Shown: positions 8,208-18,236, counted from the stretch's first letter. The stretch: DNA of 35,505 nt from Flavobacterium sp. YO12 (GCF_004119495.1 NZ_NRQU01000048.1:1-35505), one strand, 5' to 3'. Notes: generated by a model from the sequence alone, not told the origin. A program made the numbers and translations.

Positions 8208-10010
8208 TTAGTGGTGTAAAACTTCTTCACCTTCTTTCATTGGTACATTTTGAGGAACAAAATCTACATCATGATTTGGGTTACTATAGTCATACGGCCA
8301 ACGATATACGTGAGGAATTTCACCTGGCCAGTTTCCGTGAATATGTTCAACAGGTGTAGTCCACTCTAATGTTGTAGATCTCCAAGGATTTTGAACTGCT
8401 TTCTTACCGTAGAAAATACTACTAAAGAAGTTGTACAAGAATACTAATTGGAAAGCTCCTCCTACAAGAGCGAATGTTGTAATTAAAACATTCACATTTT
8501 GCAAATCATCAAATAATGGGAAGTTAGTATTTGTATAATAACGTCTTGGTAAACCAGCTAATCCGATAAAGTGCATTGGGAAGAAAACCCCATAAGCACA
8601 AACTGCAGTAATCCAAAAGTGAATATAACCTAAGTTTTTATTTAACATTCTTCCGTACATTTTAGGGAACCAGTGGTAAATACCAGCAAACATTCCGTAA
8701 AGTGCAGAGATACCCATTACCAAGTGAAAGTGAGCAATTACGAAGTAAGTATCGTGAACGTTAATATCTAAAGTACTATCTCCTAAAATGATTCCAGTTA
8801 AACCTCCAGTGATGAAAGTAGAAACCATTCCAATAGAGAACAACATTGCAGGGTTAAACTGTAAGTTACCTTTCCATAAAGTTGTAATCCAGTTGAACGC
8901 TTTTACAGCAGATGGAATTGCAATTAACAAAGTTGTAAAGGTAAACACAGATCCTAAGAAAGGATTCATTCCAGAGATAAACATATGGTGCCCCCATACA
9001 ATAGTTGATAAAAATGCAATTGCAAGAACTGACATAATCATCGCTCTATATCCGAAGATTGGTTTACGAGAGTTCGTAGCCATAATTTCAGAAACAAGAC
9101 CCATCGCTGGTAAGATTACGATATAAACCTCAGGGTGACCTAAGAACCAGAATAAGTGCTCAAACAATACTGGAGAACCACCTTGGTAATGTAAAACCTC
9201 TCCTGCAATATAGATATCAGATAAGAAGAATGAAGTACCAAAACTTCTATCGAAAATCAATAATAAAGCTGCAGATAATAAAACCGGGAACGAAATAACA
9301 CCAATAATAGCTGTTACGAAAAACGTCCAGATTGTAAGTGGAAGTCTAGTCATAGACATTCCTTTTGTTCTTAAGTTAATAACCGTTACGATGTAGTTTA
9401 ATGATCCCATTAAAGAAGATGCAATAAAGATAGCCATCGAAACTAACCATAAAGTCATACCAGTTCCAGATCCAGGGATCGCTTGTGGTAAAGCGCTTAA
9501 TGGTGGGTAAATTGTCCAACCTGCAGAAGCTGGTCCAGCCTCAACAAATAAAGAACATAACATAACTACAGCAGATAAGAAAAACAACCAGTATGAAATC
9601 ATATTCATAAATCCAGAAGCCATATCTCGCGCTCCAATTTGAAGCGGAATAAGTAAGTTACTAAAAGTCCCACTTAAACCAGCTGTCAGTACAAAGAATA
9701 CCATAATGGTACCGTGAATTGTAACTAAAGCTAGATAAATATCATTTGCCATTACACCATCAGGTGCAAATTTATCTCCTAATAAAACATTAAAGATTTT
9801 AAAAGACTCTTCTGGCCAAGCCAATTGCATTCTGAAAAGCAAAGACATAGCGATACCAATAATCCCCATGATAATACCTGTAATCAAGTATTGCTTAGCG
9901 ATCATTTTGTGATCAATACTAAAAATATATTTAGTAATGAACGTGTCTTTATGATGATGTTCGTGCTCGTGATCGTGTCCGTGATCGTGACCGTGCGCTT
10001 CTGCTGACAT
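8208..10010 (-). CDS. coxA: Cytochrome c oxidase subunit I (heme-copper oxidase catalytic subunit)
   Basis: This inner-membrane subunit reduces O2 to water and pumps protons. The 600-residue protein is polytopic. Ligands are readable: H99 and H429 for the low-spin heme, H427 for the high-spin heme, and H292, H341 and H342 for CuB. The GHPEVY motif (291-296) carries the Glu (E294) and Tyr (Y296, crosslinked to the CuB His in this family) of A1-type oxidases. An unusual N-terminus has nine His in the first 20 residues (MSAEAHGHDHGHDHEHEHHH), a possible metal-binding tail. It is the last gene of the operon, 30 bases after coxB. No subunit III gene follows; a terminator does. Confidence 0.97.
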   Translation of the reverse strand: MSAEAHGHDHGHDHEHEHHHKDTFITKYIFSIDHKMIAKQYLITGIIMGIIGIAMSLLFRMQLAWPEESFKIFNVLLGDKFAPDGVMANDIYLALVTIHGTIMVFFVLTAGLSGTFSNLLIPLQIGARDMASGFMNMISYWLFFLSAVVMLCSLFVEAGPASAGWTIYPPLSALPQAIPGSGTGMTLWLVSMAIFIASSLMGSLNYIVTVINLRTKGMSMTRLPLTIWTFFVTAIIGVISFPVLLSAALLLIFDRSFGTSFFLSDIYIAGEVLHYQGGSPVLFEHLFWFLGHPEVYIVILPAMGLVSEIMATNSRKPIFGYRAMIMSVLAIAFLSTIVWGHHMFISGMNPFLGSVFTFTTLLIAIPSAVKAFNWITTLWKGNLQFNPAMLFSIGMVSTFITGGLTGIILGDSTLDINVHDTYFVIAHFHLVMGISALYGMFAGIYHWFPKMYGRMLNKNLGYIHFWITAVCAYGVFFPMHFIGLAGLPRRYYTNTNFPLFDDLQNVNVLITTFALVGGAFQLVFLYNFFSSIFYGKKAVQNPWRSTTLEWTTPVEHIHGNWPGEIPHVYRWPYDYSNPNHDVDFVPQNVPMKEGEEVLHH

Positions 10011-10040
10011 ATATGTGTACTTTAAATTTTCTTAATAATA

Positions 10041-11231
10041 TTATTTCATCGCAACTTTAGCTACAGCTGCTTTAACTGTATCTACAACTGCTTTTACAGT
10101 ATCGATAACTTTTGCAGTAGTATCACTTGGTGCAGCACCTTCTGCTTCAGGCTTTTTAGCAGCTGCTGCCGCTTTAATATCCTGAGCTAAAGTAGTTTTC
10201 TCGCTTAACCATTTTTTATATTCTTCTGGAGTATCTACAACAACTTTCATTTGCATGTTATAGTGTGAAGCTCCACAAATTTTATTACATAATAATAAAT
10301 AATCAAATGTATAAGGATCTAAAGCTGTACCACCTTTTGCAACTAACTCAATACTTTTTTCAGCTCTTAATTTGTTGATGTTTGCAACTTTCTCAACCAT
10401 AAATGGCAACTCTCTGTATTCAGCAGTAGTATAAGTTGGCACAAAAGCAAACTCAGTAACCATACCAGGAACACAGTTCATTTGTGCTCTAAAGTGAGGA
10501 AAATAAGCTGAATGCAGTACATCTTGAGAACGCATTTTAAAATGCACTTTTTTACCTTTAGGAATATGAAGCTCAGAAACTACAATATCATCTTGTGAAT
10601 TAGGGTCAGACATATCAACTCCTAATGTATTAATTCCTTCAATTAAACGAACGTTTGCTTTTCCTAAAACATTATCTTGACCTGCATATCTTGCAGTCCA
10701 TTTAAACTGTTGAGCATATAATTCGATCTCTACAACATCTTCATCTTTATCAACAAACATGATATTATTCCAAGCGTATAATCCATAAAGAATTAAACAA
10801 GCTAGAACTACAGATGGAATGATACTCCAAATTGCTTCTAATTTATTACTATCTGCAAAGAATAAAGCTTTTTTATCTTTATGTCCTCTATTTTTAAAAG
10901 AAAACCAATGTAATAAGCCTTGAGTAATAACTTGTACTGTAAAAATTAATACCCAGGTAATATTCATCAAATTATCTACTAAAAGACCATGCTCTGAAGC
11001 TGGTGTATGAAGTACTAAATTACCCCATTTTAGTAAACCATAAATAGTAAATATATAAATGAAAGCTAAGAAGCCAAACATAATATATCCCTGAATATTA
11101 TTATCATTATCTGATGCAACCTGAGAATCGTCCGAAGAAGATCCTACTTGAGTAAGATCAAATATCTTGGTCAATTGCCATAATGCAACTGCTAATAAAA
11201 CTAAAACTACAATTACCAACAAACTTGTCAT
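10041..11231 (-). CDS. coxB: Cytochrome c oxidase subunit II (CuA subunit)
   Basis: Subunit II accepts electrons from cytochrome c through the binuclear CuA centre. In 396 residues I see about four hydrophobic segments (~3-18, 49-68, 91-107, 133-152) rather than the usual two, then a cupredoxin domain. CuA ligands are H240, C315, C319, H323 and M326 in CNKICGASHYNM. The residue between the cysteines that is usually Glu is Lys here; that Glu binds copper through its backbone carbonyl, so the site can still form. The C-terminus is an Ala/Val/Lys-rich tail with the repeat DTVKA. Its ATG overlaps the actF stop by 4 bases (ATGA), indicating translational coupling. Confidence 0.96.
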   Translation of the reverse strand: MTSLLVIVVLVLLAVALWQLTKIFDLTQVGSSSDDSQVASDNDNNIQGYIMFGFLAFIYIFTIYGLLKWGNLVLHTPASEHGLLVDNLMNITWVLIFTVQVITQGLLHWFSFKNRGHKDKKALFFADSNKLEAIWSIIPSVVLACLILYGLYAWNNIMFVDKDEDVVEIELYAQQFKWTARYAGQDNVLGKANVRLIEGINTLGVDMSDPNSQDDIVVSELHIPKGKKVHFKMRSQDVLHSAYFPHFRAQMNCVPGMVTEFAFVPTYTTAEYRELPFMVEKVANINKLRAEKSIELVAKGGTALDPYTFDYLLLCNKICGASHYNMQMKVVVDTPEEYKKWLSEKTTLAQDIKAAAAAKKPEAEGAAPSDTTAKVIDTVKAVVDTVKAAVAKVAMK

Positions 11232-12646
11232 CTGTTTATTTCTTTAAATATTAATAATGAAAAATGTTTACTTTCTTCTATGAAAGGATTTCTTTTTGCA
11301 ACCAAAGGAGATTTAGTTAATGCAGTAAATACTGTAAAAATAAACAATCCTAAAAAGAAAAGAATAGACGCAATTTCAGAAACTCCAATAAACCATTTAT
11401 CTCCTACTGTACCAGGCATAATCATATTAAAGAAATCAATATAATGTCCTAATAAAATAACAATACCAGCCATTACAATAATCCAACTTAGACGTTTGAA
11501 ATCTGTATTGATTAAGATTAACAATGGGAAAACAAAATTCATAACCACAGCACCAAAGAATGGCAAGTTATACAATTGAATTCTTGTGATGAAATAAGTA
11601 ACCTCCTCAGGAATATTTGCATACCAAATTAACATAAACTGAGAGAACCATAAGTATGTCCAGAAAATACTAATACCAAACATGAATTTAGCTAAATCGT
11701 GAATGTGGCTTGTATTAACAAACTCTAAATATCCTTTAGATTTTAAATAAATAGTCACTAAAGCGATTGTTGTGATTCCACTTACAAAGAAAGAAGCAAA
11801 AACATACCATCCGAATAATGTACTAAACCAGTGTGGGTCAAATGACATAATCCAATCCCATGACATAATAGATTCAGACACAATAAAGAATACTAAGAAT
11901 CCTGCTGATGCCTTAAAGTTCTTCTTGTAGTACAAATCGTCATTAGCTTCGTCTTGAGCTAAACAATTTTTTCTAGAGAAATAATTGTATAAATTCCATC
12001 CTAATAAAAAGATACCTGCTCTAACAATCCAAAATGGAAAGTTTAAATATCCTGATTTACCAGCAATAATTGCATCATAATTAGGGCTTTTCGGATCCGT
12101 AACACCTTCACCCAACCATACAAAAATATGATTAAAATGCAGTCCGCAAAGAACCAATATAATAAAGAAAATTACAGAACCAACTGGTAAATAAGCTGTA
12201 ATACCTTGCATTACTCTAAACAAAACTGGAGACCAACCTGCTTGTGCAACTTGTTGAATAGCATAAAATGCTAAAACTCCCATTGAAAGCAACAAAAAGA
12301 AAATACAAGCTACATACAATGCAGACCATGGTTTATTTTGTAGTTGGTGCAGTACATGGTTTAAATGTTCTGTATGTTCATCAGCGGCATTAACTTTTGC
12401 ATGTTCACCACCTTTATGTGAATCATGAGATGCCTCAGCAGTTTCGTGATGCCCAGCTTCTGTATGAGAAGCTTCTGCTGTTGCTTCATGTGCAGCACCA
12501 TGAGAACCATGAGCATCTGCAGCAAGAATTTTTTCAACTTCTTGAATATCTTTAGGAGCAGTTAAAAAACCATATCCTATTCCTAATATACCAACGATCA
12601 TTAGGATGAAAGAAAAAGTTTTTAATTTACTTGAAAATGTATACAT
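11228..12646 (-). CDS. actF: Alternative complex III subunit ActF (NrfD-like quinol-interacting membrane protein)
   Basis: ActF is one of two NrfD-like membrane subunits of alternative complex III, which oxidises menaquinol and passes electrons to cytochromes. The frame could begin at a TTG (12673), but the ATG at 12646 (MYTFSSKLKTFSF) gives a sensible first membrane segment and is preferred: 472 residues. After that segment comes a His/Ala/Glu-rich stretch of about 60 residues with a dozen or so histidines, then about nine or ten hydrophobic segments including LHFNHIFVWL and SWDWIMSFDPHWFSTLFGWY. That tryptophan-rich stretch is typical of the family. It lies between actE and coxB, overlapping the latter by 4 bases. 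Confidence 0.9.
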   Translation of the reverse strand: MYTFSSKLKTFSFILMIVGILGIGYGFLTAPKDIQEVEKILAADAHGSHGAAHEATAEASHTEAGHHETAEASHDSHKGGEHAKVNAADEHTEHLNHVLHQLQNKPWSALYVACIFFLLLSMGVLAFYAIQQVAQAGWSPVLFRVMQGITAYLPVGSVIFFIILVLCGLHFNHIFVWLGEGVTDPKSPNYDAIIAGKSGYLNFPFWIVRAGIFLLGWNLYNYFSRKNCLAQDEANDDLYYKKNFKASAGFLVFFIVSESIMSWDWIMSFDPHWFSTLFGWYVFASFFVSGITTIALVTIYLKSKGYLEFVNTSHIHDLAKFMFGISIFWTYLWFSQFMLIWYANIPEEVTYFITRIQLYNLPFFGAVVMNFVFPLLILINTDFKRLSWIIVMAGIVILLGHYIDFFNMIMPGTVGDKWFIGVSEIASILFFLGLFIFTVFTALTKSPLVAKRNPFIEESKHFSLLIFKEINR

Positions 12647-12673
12647 ATCTATTACGATCAGTTTGTTCAACAA

Positions 12674-13219
12674 TTATAATTGGCTTTTTAGTTTTAGAAC
12701 ATAGTCAGCAACTAACCAACGTTCGTGGGCACTTAATTGATTTGCATGCGAACCCATTGCATTTAAACCATAAGTCTCAACATGAAAGATACTTCCTTCG
12801 GTGATCTCTCTGTCTTTATAGCTAGGTACTCCAAGAAATTTCTCTCTTTCAACTAATTTACCTTTACCATTTCCAGTTGCACCATGGCAGCTTATACAGT
12901 AAATATCGAAAAGTTCTTTTCCTTTTTCAGAACTTTTTTCTGCTTCAGTCAAAGGCGATTTTAAATTAGCTTTCGCCAATTCATAACCTGCAGTTGAATT
13001 TTCATACTCATAAGGCTCAAAACCTCTATTGATAGTTCCTTCTACAGGAAGCTGTCCTTCTTTACCACCCTTAAATACTTTTGCCTCTGCATATGGCTCA
13101 TACGCCAAAGACTCATACATATTAGGGAAATACTGATAGTTTGGTGCCGAATTATTGTGGCAAGATGAAACTAAAATAGTTATACCAACTAAAAGTGTTA
13201 TTTTATATATCCTTTTCAT
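12674..13219 (-). CDS. actE: Alternative complex III subunit ActE (mono-heme cytochrome c lipoprotein)
   Basis: This 181-residue protein carries a lipoprotein signal (LVSSC, acylated Cys about residue 20) and one class I cytochrome c domain with heme motif CISCH (108-112) and a probable axial Met in NAMGSH (~155). In the Rhodothermus-type complex, ActE is a mono-heme cytochrome facing the periplasm that helps pass electrons toward the oxidase. The region between residues 25 and 75 matches the conserved N-terminal part of this family (PNMYESLAYEPY). It begins 8 bases after actD ends, in the middle of the operon. Confidence 0.92.
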   Translation of the reverse strand: MKRIYKITLLVGITILVSSCHNNSAPNYQYFPNMYESLAYEPYAEAKVFKGGKEGQLPVEGTINRGFEPYEYENSTAGYELAKANLKSPLTEAEKSSEKGKELFDIYCISCHGATGNGKGKLVEREKFLGVPSYKDREITEGSIFHVETYGLNAMGSHANQLSAHERWLVADYVLKLKSQL

Positions 13220-13227
13220 AGCTACAA

Positions 13228-13752
13228 TTAATTCTTTTCAATTACTTTAACTTCAACAGCTCCAGTTCCTTCGAAAAAAGTAACTAGTTCTGCTTCATTA
13301 TTATTCACAGCAACTTCCATTAAAAAATGGTCATCTGTTGTTCTTACATCTGGATTTTCAGCTTCTTTAAAAGGCCATAATCTACTTCTCATATAAAAAG
13401 TAATAACCATTAAGTGGGCTGCAAAAAACACAGTCATCTCAAACATAATAGGCACAAAAGAAGGCATATTTTGAATGAAGCTAAAACTAGGCTTCCCTCC
13501 AATATCTTGCGGCCAATCGTGAATCATGATATAACTCATCATAAATGTAGCAAATGAAATACCAACACATCCGTAAAGAAAAGAACAAATTGCTAATCTT
13601 GTTGGTGCTAAACCCATTGCTTTATCCAATCCGTGAACAGGAAATGGAGTAAAAACCTCTTCAATATGATGATGTGCAGCTCTAGTTTTCTTTACTGCAT
13701 CCATCAAAATATCATCGTCATTATAAATGGCGTATATTACTTTATTACTCAT
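13228..13752 (-). CDS. actD: Alternative complex III subunit ActD (DUF3341 membrane protein)
   Basis: This 174-residue protein matches DUF3341 in layout: a soluble N-terminal domain (YAIYNDDDILMDAVKK), the signature TPFPVHGLDKAMGL near residues 36-49, two membrane helices at about 53-78 and 99-122, and a short C-terminal tail. Its role in the complex is structural or in proton transfer; no cofactor ligands are visible. It overlaps actC by 8 bases, so the two are translationally coupled. Confidence 0.92.
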   Translation of the reverse strand: MSNKVIYAIYNDDDILMDAVKKTRAAHHHIEEVFTPFPVHGLDKAMGLAPTRLAICSFLYGCVGISFATFMMSYIMIHDWPQDIGGKPSFSFIQNMPSFVPIMFEMTVFFAAHLMVITFYMRSRLWPFKEAENPDVRTTDDHFLMEVAVNNNEAELVTFFEGTGAVEVKVIEKN

Positions 13753-15148
13753 GATGTGAATCTTTATTTTTTGCTCTTTCTCTAATGTAATTATCTCCTG
13801 TTCCTTTTAGAATTGTTTTAACCTCTGCCTGTGCAATTACAGGGAATGTTCTAGAGTATAATAAAAACAATACAAAGAAGAAACCAATTGTTCCGATGAA
13901 AATTCCAATATCAACAAATGTTGGTGAGAACATTGTCCAAGAAGATGGAAGATAATCTCTATGTAAAGAAGTAACAATAATTACGAATCTTTCAAACCAC
14001 ATTCCGATGTTTACCACAATCGAAATAATAAATGAGAACATGATACTTGTTCTTAGTTTTTTGAACCACATAAACTGTGGAGAGAAAACGTTACAAGTCA
14101 TCATTGACCAATATGCCCACCAGTAAGGTCCAGTAGCTCTGTTTAAGAACGCATATTGCTCATACTCCACTCCAGAATACCAAGCTACGAATAACTCAGT
14201 GATATAAGCAACACCTACAATCGAACCTGTAATCATAATAATGATATTCATCAATTCGATGTGTTGTAATGTGATATACGCTTCAAGATTAGAAACTTTT
14301 CTCATAACGATTAACAATGTATTTACCATCGCAAATCCTGAGAATACTGCTCCAGCAACGAAGTATGGAGGGAAAATTGTTGTATGCCATCCTGGAATTA
14401 CAGAAGTAGCAAAGTCCATCGATACAATTGTATGTACAGAAAGTACAAGAGGAGTTGCTAAACCAGCTAATACCAATGATACTTCTTCAAAACGCTGCCA
14501 ATCTTTAGCTCTACCACTCCATCCAAAACTTAAGATAGAATAAACTCTTTTATTAAACGGAGTTATAGCTCTATCACGAAGCATTGCAAAATCAGGTAAT
14601 AAACCAGTCCACCAGAAAACCAATGATACTGAAAGATAAGTTGAAATCGCAAATACGTCCCAAAGTAATGGTGAGTTAAAGTTTACCCATAAAGATCCAA
14701 ACTGGTTTGGAATAGGTAAAACCCAGTATGCTAACCATGGACGCCCCATGTGAATAATTGGAAATAAACCTGCTTGAACTACTGAGAAAATAGTCATAGC
14801 TTCTGCAGAACGGTTAATAGCCATTCTCCAACGTTGACGGAAAAGTAATAGTACTGCAGAAATCAAAGTTCCAGCGTGACCAATACCAACCCACCAAACG
14901 AAGTTAGTAATATCCCAAGCCCAACCAACTGTTTTATTTAATCCCCATGTTCCAATACCGGTAGATACGGTGTAAATTATACAACCTAACCCCCAAAGGA
15001 AGGCTATTAATGCGATTGAAAATACAATCCACCATTGTTTATTTGCAGGACCTTCAACAGGTGCTGCCACATCTACAGTTACATCGTGATATGATTTATC
15101 ACCTATAACTAAAGGTTTTCTAATGGGTGCTTCGTAGTGAGACGACAT
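13745..15148 (-). CDS. actC: Alternative complex III subunit ActC (NrfD/PsrC-like membrane protein)
   Basis: This 467-residue integral membrane protein has about ten hydrophobic segments and the NrfD-family motifs seen in ActC, such as WWVGIGHAGTLISAVLLL and FNSPLLWDVFAIST. ActC binds the quinol and sits against the iron-sulfur subunit ActB on the periplasmic side. It starts 34 bases after actB and overlaps actD by 8 bases. With ActF it forms the pair of NrfD-like subunits that define this complex. Confidence 0.94.
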   Translation of the reverse strand: MSSHYEAPIRKPLVIGDKSYHDVTVDVAAPVEGPANKQWWIVFSIALIAFLWGLGCIIYTVSTGIGTWGLNKTVGWAWDITNFVWWVGIGHAGTLISAVLLLFRQRWRMAINRSAEAMTIFSVVQAGLFPIIHMGRPWLAYWVLPIPNQFGSLWVNFNSPLLWDVFAISTYLSVSLVFWWTGLLPDFAMLRDRAITPFNKRVYSILSFGWSGRAKDWQRFEEVSLVLAGLATPLVLSVHTIVSMDFATSVIPGWHTTIFPPYFVAGAVFSGFAMVNTLLIVMRKVSNLEAYITLQHIELMNIIIMITGSIVGVAYITELFVAWYSGVEYEQYAFLNRATGPYWWAYWSMMTCNVFSPQFMWFKKLRTSIMFSFIISIVVNIGMWFERFVIIVTSLHRDYLPSSWTMFSPTFVDIGIFIGTIGFFFVLFLLYSRTFPVIAQAEVKTILKGTGDNYIRERAKNKDSHHE

Positions 15149-15182
15149 AATCCTTTATATTGTTTCTTATTAATAATTTATT

Positions 15183-18100
15183 CTAAGTATTTCTAACTTT
15201 AACATGGTAAACCACATTAGGTTTTGTTCCTACATGCTCTAATAAATGATATGATCTATCATCAGCCGCTAATTTAGCAACTTTACTTTCGGCATCATTA
15301 ACATCACCAAATATCATTGCTCCAGAAGAACAAGCACTTGAACAAGCTGTTTGGAATTCTCCATCAACAATTGAACGGCCTTCTTTTTTAGCATTTAATA
15401 TAGTAGCTTGTGTCATTTGAATACACATAGAACATTTTTCCATAACACCACGTGAACGTACATTTACGTCTGGATTCAATACCATACGACCTAAATCATC
15501 ATTCATGTGATAATCGAATTCACTGTTTTTGTTGTATAAGAACCAGTTAAAACGACGAACTTTATAAGGACAGTTATTAGCACAGTAACGAGTACCAACA
15601 CATCTGTTGTATGCCATGTGGTTTTGACCTTGACGACCGTGTGAAGTCGCAGCAACCGGACAAACTGTTTCACAAGGTGCGTGATTACAGTGCTGACACA
15701 TTACAGGTTGGAATGCTACTTGAGGATTATCTCCAGGTTTTTCCATTTCATTGAATGTAGACAATGAACTAGATAAACCAGCAATACCTTCTTTTCTTTC
15801 GTTATCTCCAGCAAAAGTACTTTCAGAAGAATAATATCTGTCAATACGCAGCCAGTGCATATCACGACTTCTTCTAACTTCAGATTTACCTACTACAGGA
15901 ACGTTGTTTTCTGCATGACAAGCAATAACACATGCCCCACATCCAGTACAAGCGTTCAAGTCGATTGATAAGTTAAAGTGATGTCCAGTAGAACGATCAA
16001 ATGATTCCCATAAATCAACAGTAGTAGCTTCAACTTCTTGGTGATCTAAAGATACCATTGGTTGTTCGTTCCAATGTTTAGCATCTTCAGTATTAAATAT
16101 TTTTAAAGTTGTTTCTTTAATAATATCTCCTCTTCCCATTAATGTTTTTTGCCCTTGAACACATGCAAACTCATGCTCTCCATTAGCTTTCACAATCGAA
16201 ACAGCTTGAACATTATTGAAGTTTTTATATAAAGCGTAAGCATTAATACCTACTTGCATTTCTTCTTTTAAAGCCGCTTTGCGACCGTAACCTACAGCTA
16301 AACCAACTGTACCAACTGCTTGTCCAGGTTGAACAATTACAGGTACATTTTCTAATTTAGTTCCATCTGCAGTAGTAATAGTAGCATAACTACCATTCAA
16401 ACCACCGTTTGCAACAATTTCATTTGATAAATTAAATTTCTTTGCATCTGCATTAGAAACCGTAACATAGTTATCCCACGAAACTCTTGTAATTGGATCT
16501 GGAAACTCTTGCAACCAAGGATTGTTTGCATGTTGTCCATCTCCCATTCCAGTTTTAGTATATAAAACTAATTCAAGCTCTCCAGCAGCTTTTGATTTTG
16601 AAAGTGCACTTGCAGCACCTGCATAATCATAAGAACCACCATTTAAAGCACTTGAACCGTATGCAAAAACACCATCATGCAAAACTTTGTTCCAAGAAGA
16701 TCCTGCGATAATTGACCCTGAATTGGCTTTAAGGTAATCGTAGAAATTTCCTGTAACACCATTTAATGACAATAAAACATCTTGAAGTTGTTTTGTATCA
16801 AAAATTGGACGAATTGTAGGTTGTGTTAAACTATAAGTTCCTTTTGTAATCACTAAATCTCCCCATGACTCTAAATAATGAGGAACTGGTGCAGCGATTG
16901 TTGATATAGCAGCAGTTTCATCTTCTTTTAAAGATAAAGCAACTGACGTTTTTACCTTTTTCAATCCAGAAACAAAAGAAGCAGAATCAGCTAAAGTATA
17001 AACAGGATTAACTCCACTCATAATTAAAGTATGAACACTTCCTGCATTCATATCTTTTAACAATTGAGCAACTACAGCATTAGAACCTTTTCTAATTTGT
17101 CTTGTTTCAGCTGTATTAAAAGCTTCACTAGACAATGCTTGATTAATAGCTAAAACTAATAATTGTGCATTCTTATCCTCTAAGCCAGATACTAAAATTC
17201 CTTTAGAACCAGCTGCTTTTAATTGTTGAGCTGCTTTTTCAACTTCCGCTTTAAACTTAGCATCTAAAGAAACCGGAACAGAACCACCAACAACAACATT
17301 ATAAATTTGAACTAAAGCTTGTTTTTGATCAGCTGTCGTCATTGGAACACGCTTATCAGCTGCAGCTCCAGATAATGTCATATTTGATTCAAACTGAAAA
17401 TGACGAGACATTTTTCCGTTTTGAGGAATACGTCCTTTTGCATATCCAGCATCATATCCACCACCTTGCCAATCTCCTAAGAAATCAGCACCAACAGATA
17501 CAATTAATGAAGCTTTTGAAAAATCATAATCTACTAAAGCTCTTTCACCATAAACAGTTTCAAAAGCATCTAGCGCATCAGATGAAGAAACCGCATCGTA
17601 AACTACATGTTTAGCATTTGGATTTTTAGCAATAAACTCACCTATTAATTTCTCAGTAGATGGACTTGCTAATGTATTTGTTAATAATACTACTTGACCT
17701 CCTTTTGCTTTTGCATCAGCTAAACTTGATTTAATTTTTAAATCAACTGCTGACCAGCTGCTATTTTTTCCATCTAATTTAGGTTCTTTCAAACGCATAC
17801 TATCGTATAATCCTAAGATAGATGCATGAATTCTAGCATTAGCAGAAAATTTAGCTCCAGAAATAGTATTGTTCTCAATTTTAATTGGACGACCCTCACG
17901 AGTTTTTACCAAAAGATTTGCAAAATCAAAACCATCAAAAACAGTAGTTGCATAAAAATCTGCAACACCAGGAATGATTTGCTCTGGTTGTAATACATAA
18001 GGGATAGACTTGTGCACAGGACCTTCACAAGCAGCAAGTGTAACTGCCGCAGTACTAAATCCTACGTACTTTAAAAAGTCACGACGTGAAGTTCCAGATG

Positions 18101-18236
18101 TAGCTAAAGCATCTGCATTTCCTAAAAATTCATCAGTAGGAATTTCTTCAACAAATTCGTTATTTCTAAGCGCCTCAACAATAGAACTATTTTCTAGTTC
18201 TTCAACACTTTTCCAGTATTTTTTGTTTGATGACAT
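15183..18236 (-). CDS. actB: Alternative complex III subunit ActB (molybdopterin-oxidoreductase-like domain fused to iron-sulfur domain)
   Basis: This 1017-residue protein joins two parts. Residues ~1-700 resemble molybdopterin oxidoreductases; in characterised complexes this part holds no molybdenum. The C-terminal part is an NrfC-like ferredoxin with four cysteine clusters: C763-TGCGACVIAC, CQHCNHAPCETVC near 847, CVGTRYCANNC near 879, and CSMC near 936 with a later CSSACSSG. The N-terminus has a twin-arginine-like signal (SRRDFLKYVGF, ~50-60) followed by LAAC, which could also be a lipobox. This implies folded export and membrane anchoring, as known for the complex. It is the second gene of the operon, 32 bases after actA. 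Confidence 0.95.
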   Translation of the reverse strand: MSSNKKYWKSVEELENSSIVEALRNNEFVEEIPTDEFLGNADALATSGTSRRDFLKYVGFSTAAVTLAACEGPVHKSIPYVLQPEQIIPGVADFYATTVFDGFDFANLLVKTREGRPIKIENNTISGAKFSANARIHASILGLYDSMRLKEPKLDGKNSSWSAVDLKIKSSLADAKAKGGQVVLLTNTLASPSTEKLIGEFIAKNPNAKHVVYDAVSSSDALDAFETVYGERALVDYDFSKASLIVSVGADFLGDWQGGGYDAGYAKGRIPQNGKMSRHFQFESNMTLSGAAADKRVPMTTADQKQALVQIYNVVVGGSVPVSLDAKFKAEVEKAAQQLKAAGSKGILVSGLEDKNAQLLVLAINQALSSEAFNTAETRQIRKGSNAVVAQLLKDMNAGSVHTLIMSGVNPVYTLADSASFVSGLKKVKTSVALSLKEDETAAISTIAAPVPHYLESWGDLVITKGTYSLTQPTIRPIFDTKQLQDVLLSLNGVTGNFYDYLKANSGSIIAGSSWNKVLHDGVFAYGSSALNGGSYDYAGAASALSKSKAAGELELVLYTKTGMGDGQHANNPWLQEFPDPITRVSWDNYVTVSNADAKKFNLSNEIVANGGLNGSYATITTADGTKLENVPVIVQPGQAVGTVGLAVGYGRKAALKEEMQVGINAYALYKNFNNVQAVSIVKANGEHEFACVQGQKTLMGRGDIIKETTLKIFNTEDAKHWNEQPMVSLDHQEVEATTVDLWESFDRSTGHHFNLSIDLNACTGCGACVIACHAENNVPVVGKSEVRRSRDMHWLRIDRYYSSESTFAGDNERKEGIAGLSSSLSTFNEMEKPGDNPQVAFQPVMCQHCNHAPCETVCPVAATSHGRQGQNHMAYNRCVGTRYCANNCPYKVRRFNWFLYNKNSEFDYHMNDDLGRMVLNPDVNVRSRGVMEKCSMCIQMTQATILNAKKEGRSIVDGEFQTACSSACSSGAMIFGDVNDAESKVAKLAADDRSYHLLEHVGTKPNVVYHVKVRNT

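Noticed and set aside
8788..9126. 112-codon plus-strand frame
   Set aside because: Antisense to the well-conserved coxA, with no promoter or family resemblance.
12647..12673. TTG start adding nine residues to ActF
   Set aside because: The ATG at 12646 gives the expected N-terminus; the TTG only abuts the actE stop by chance.
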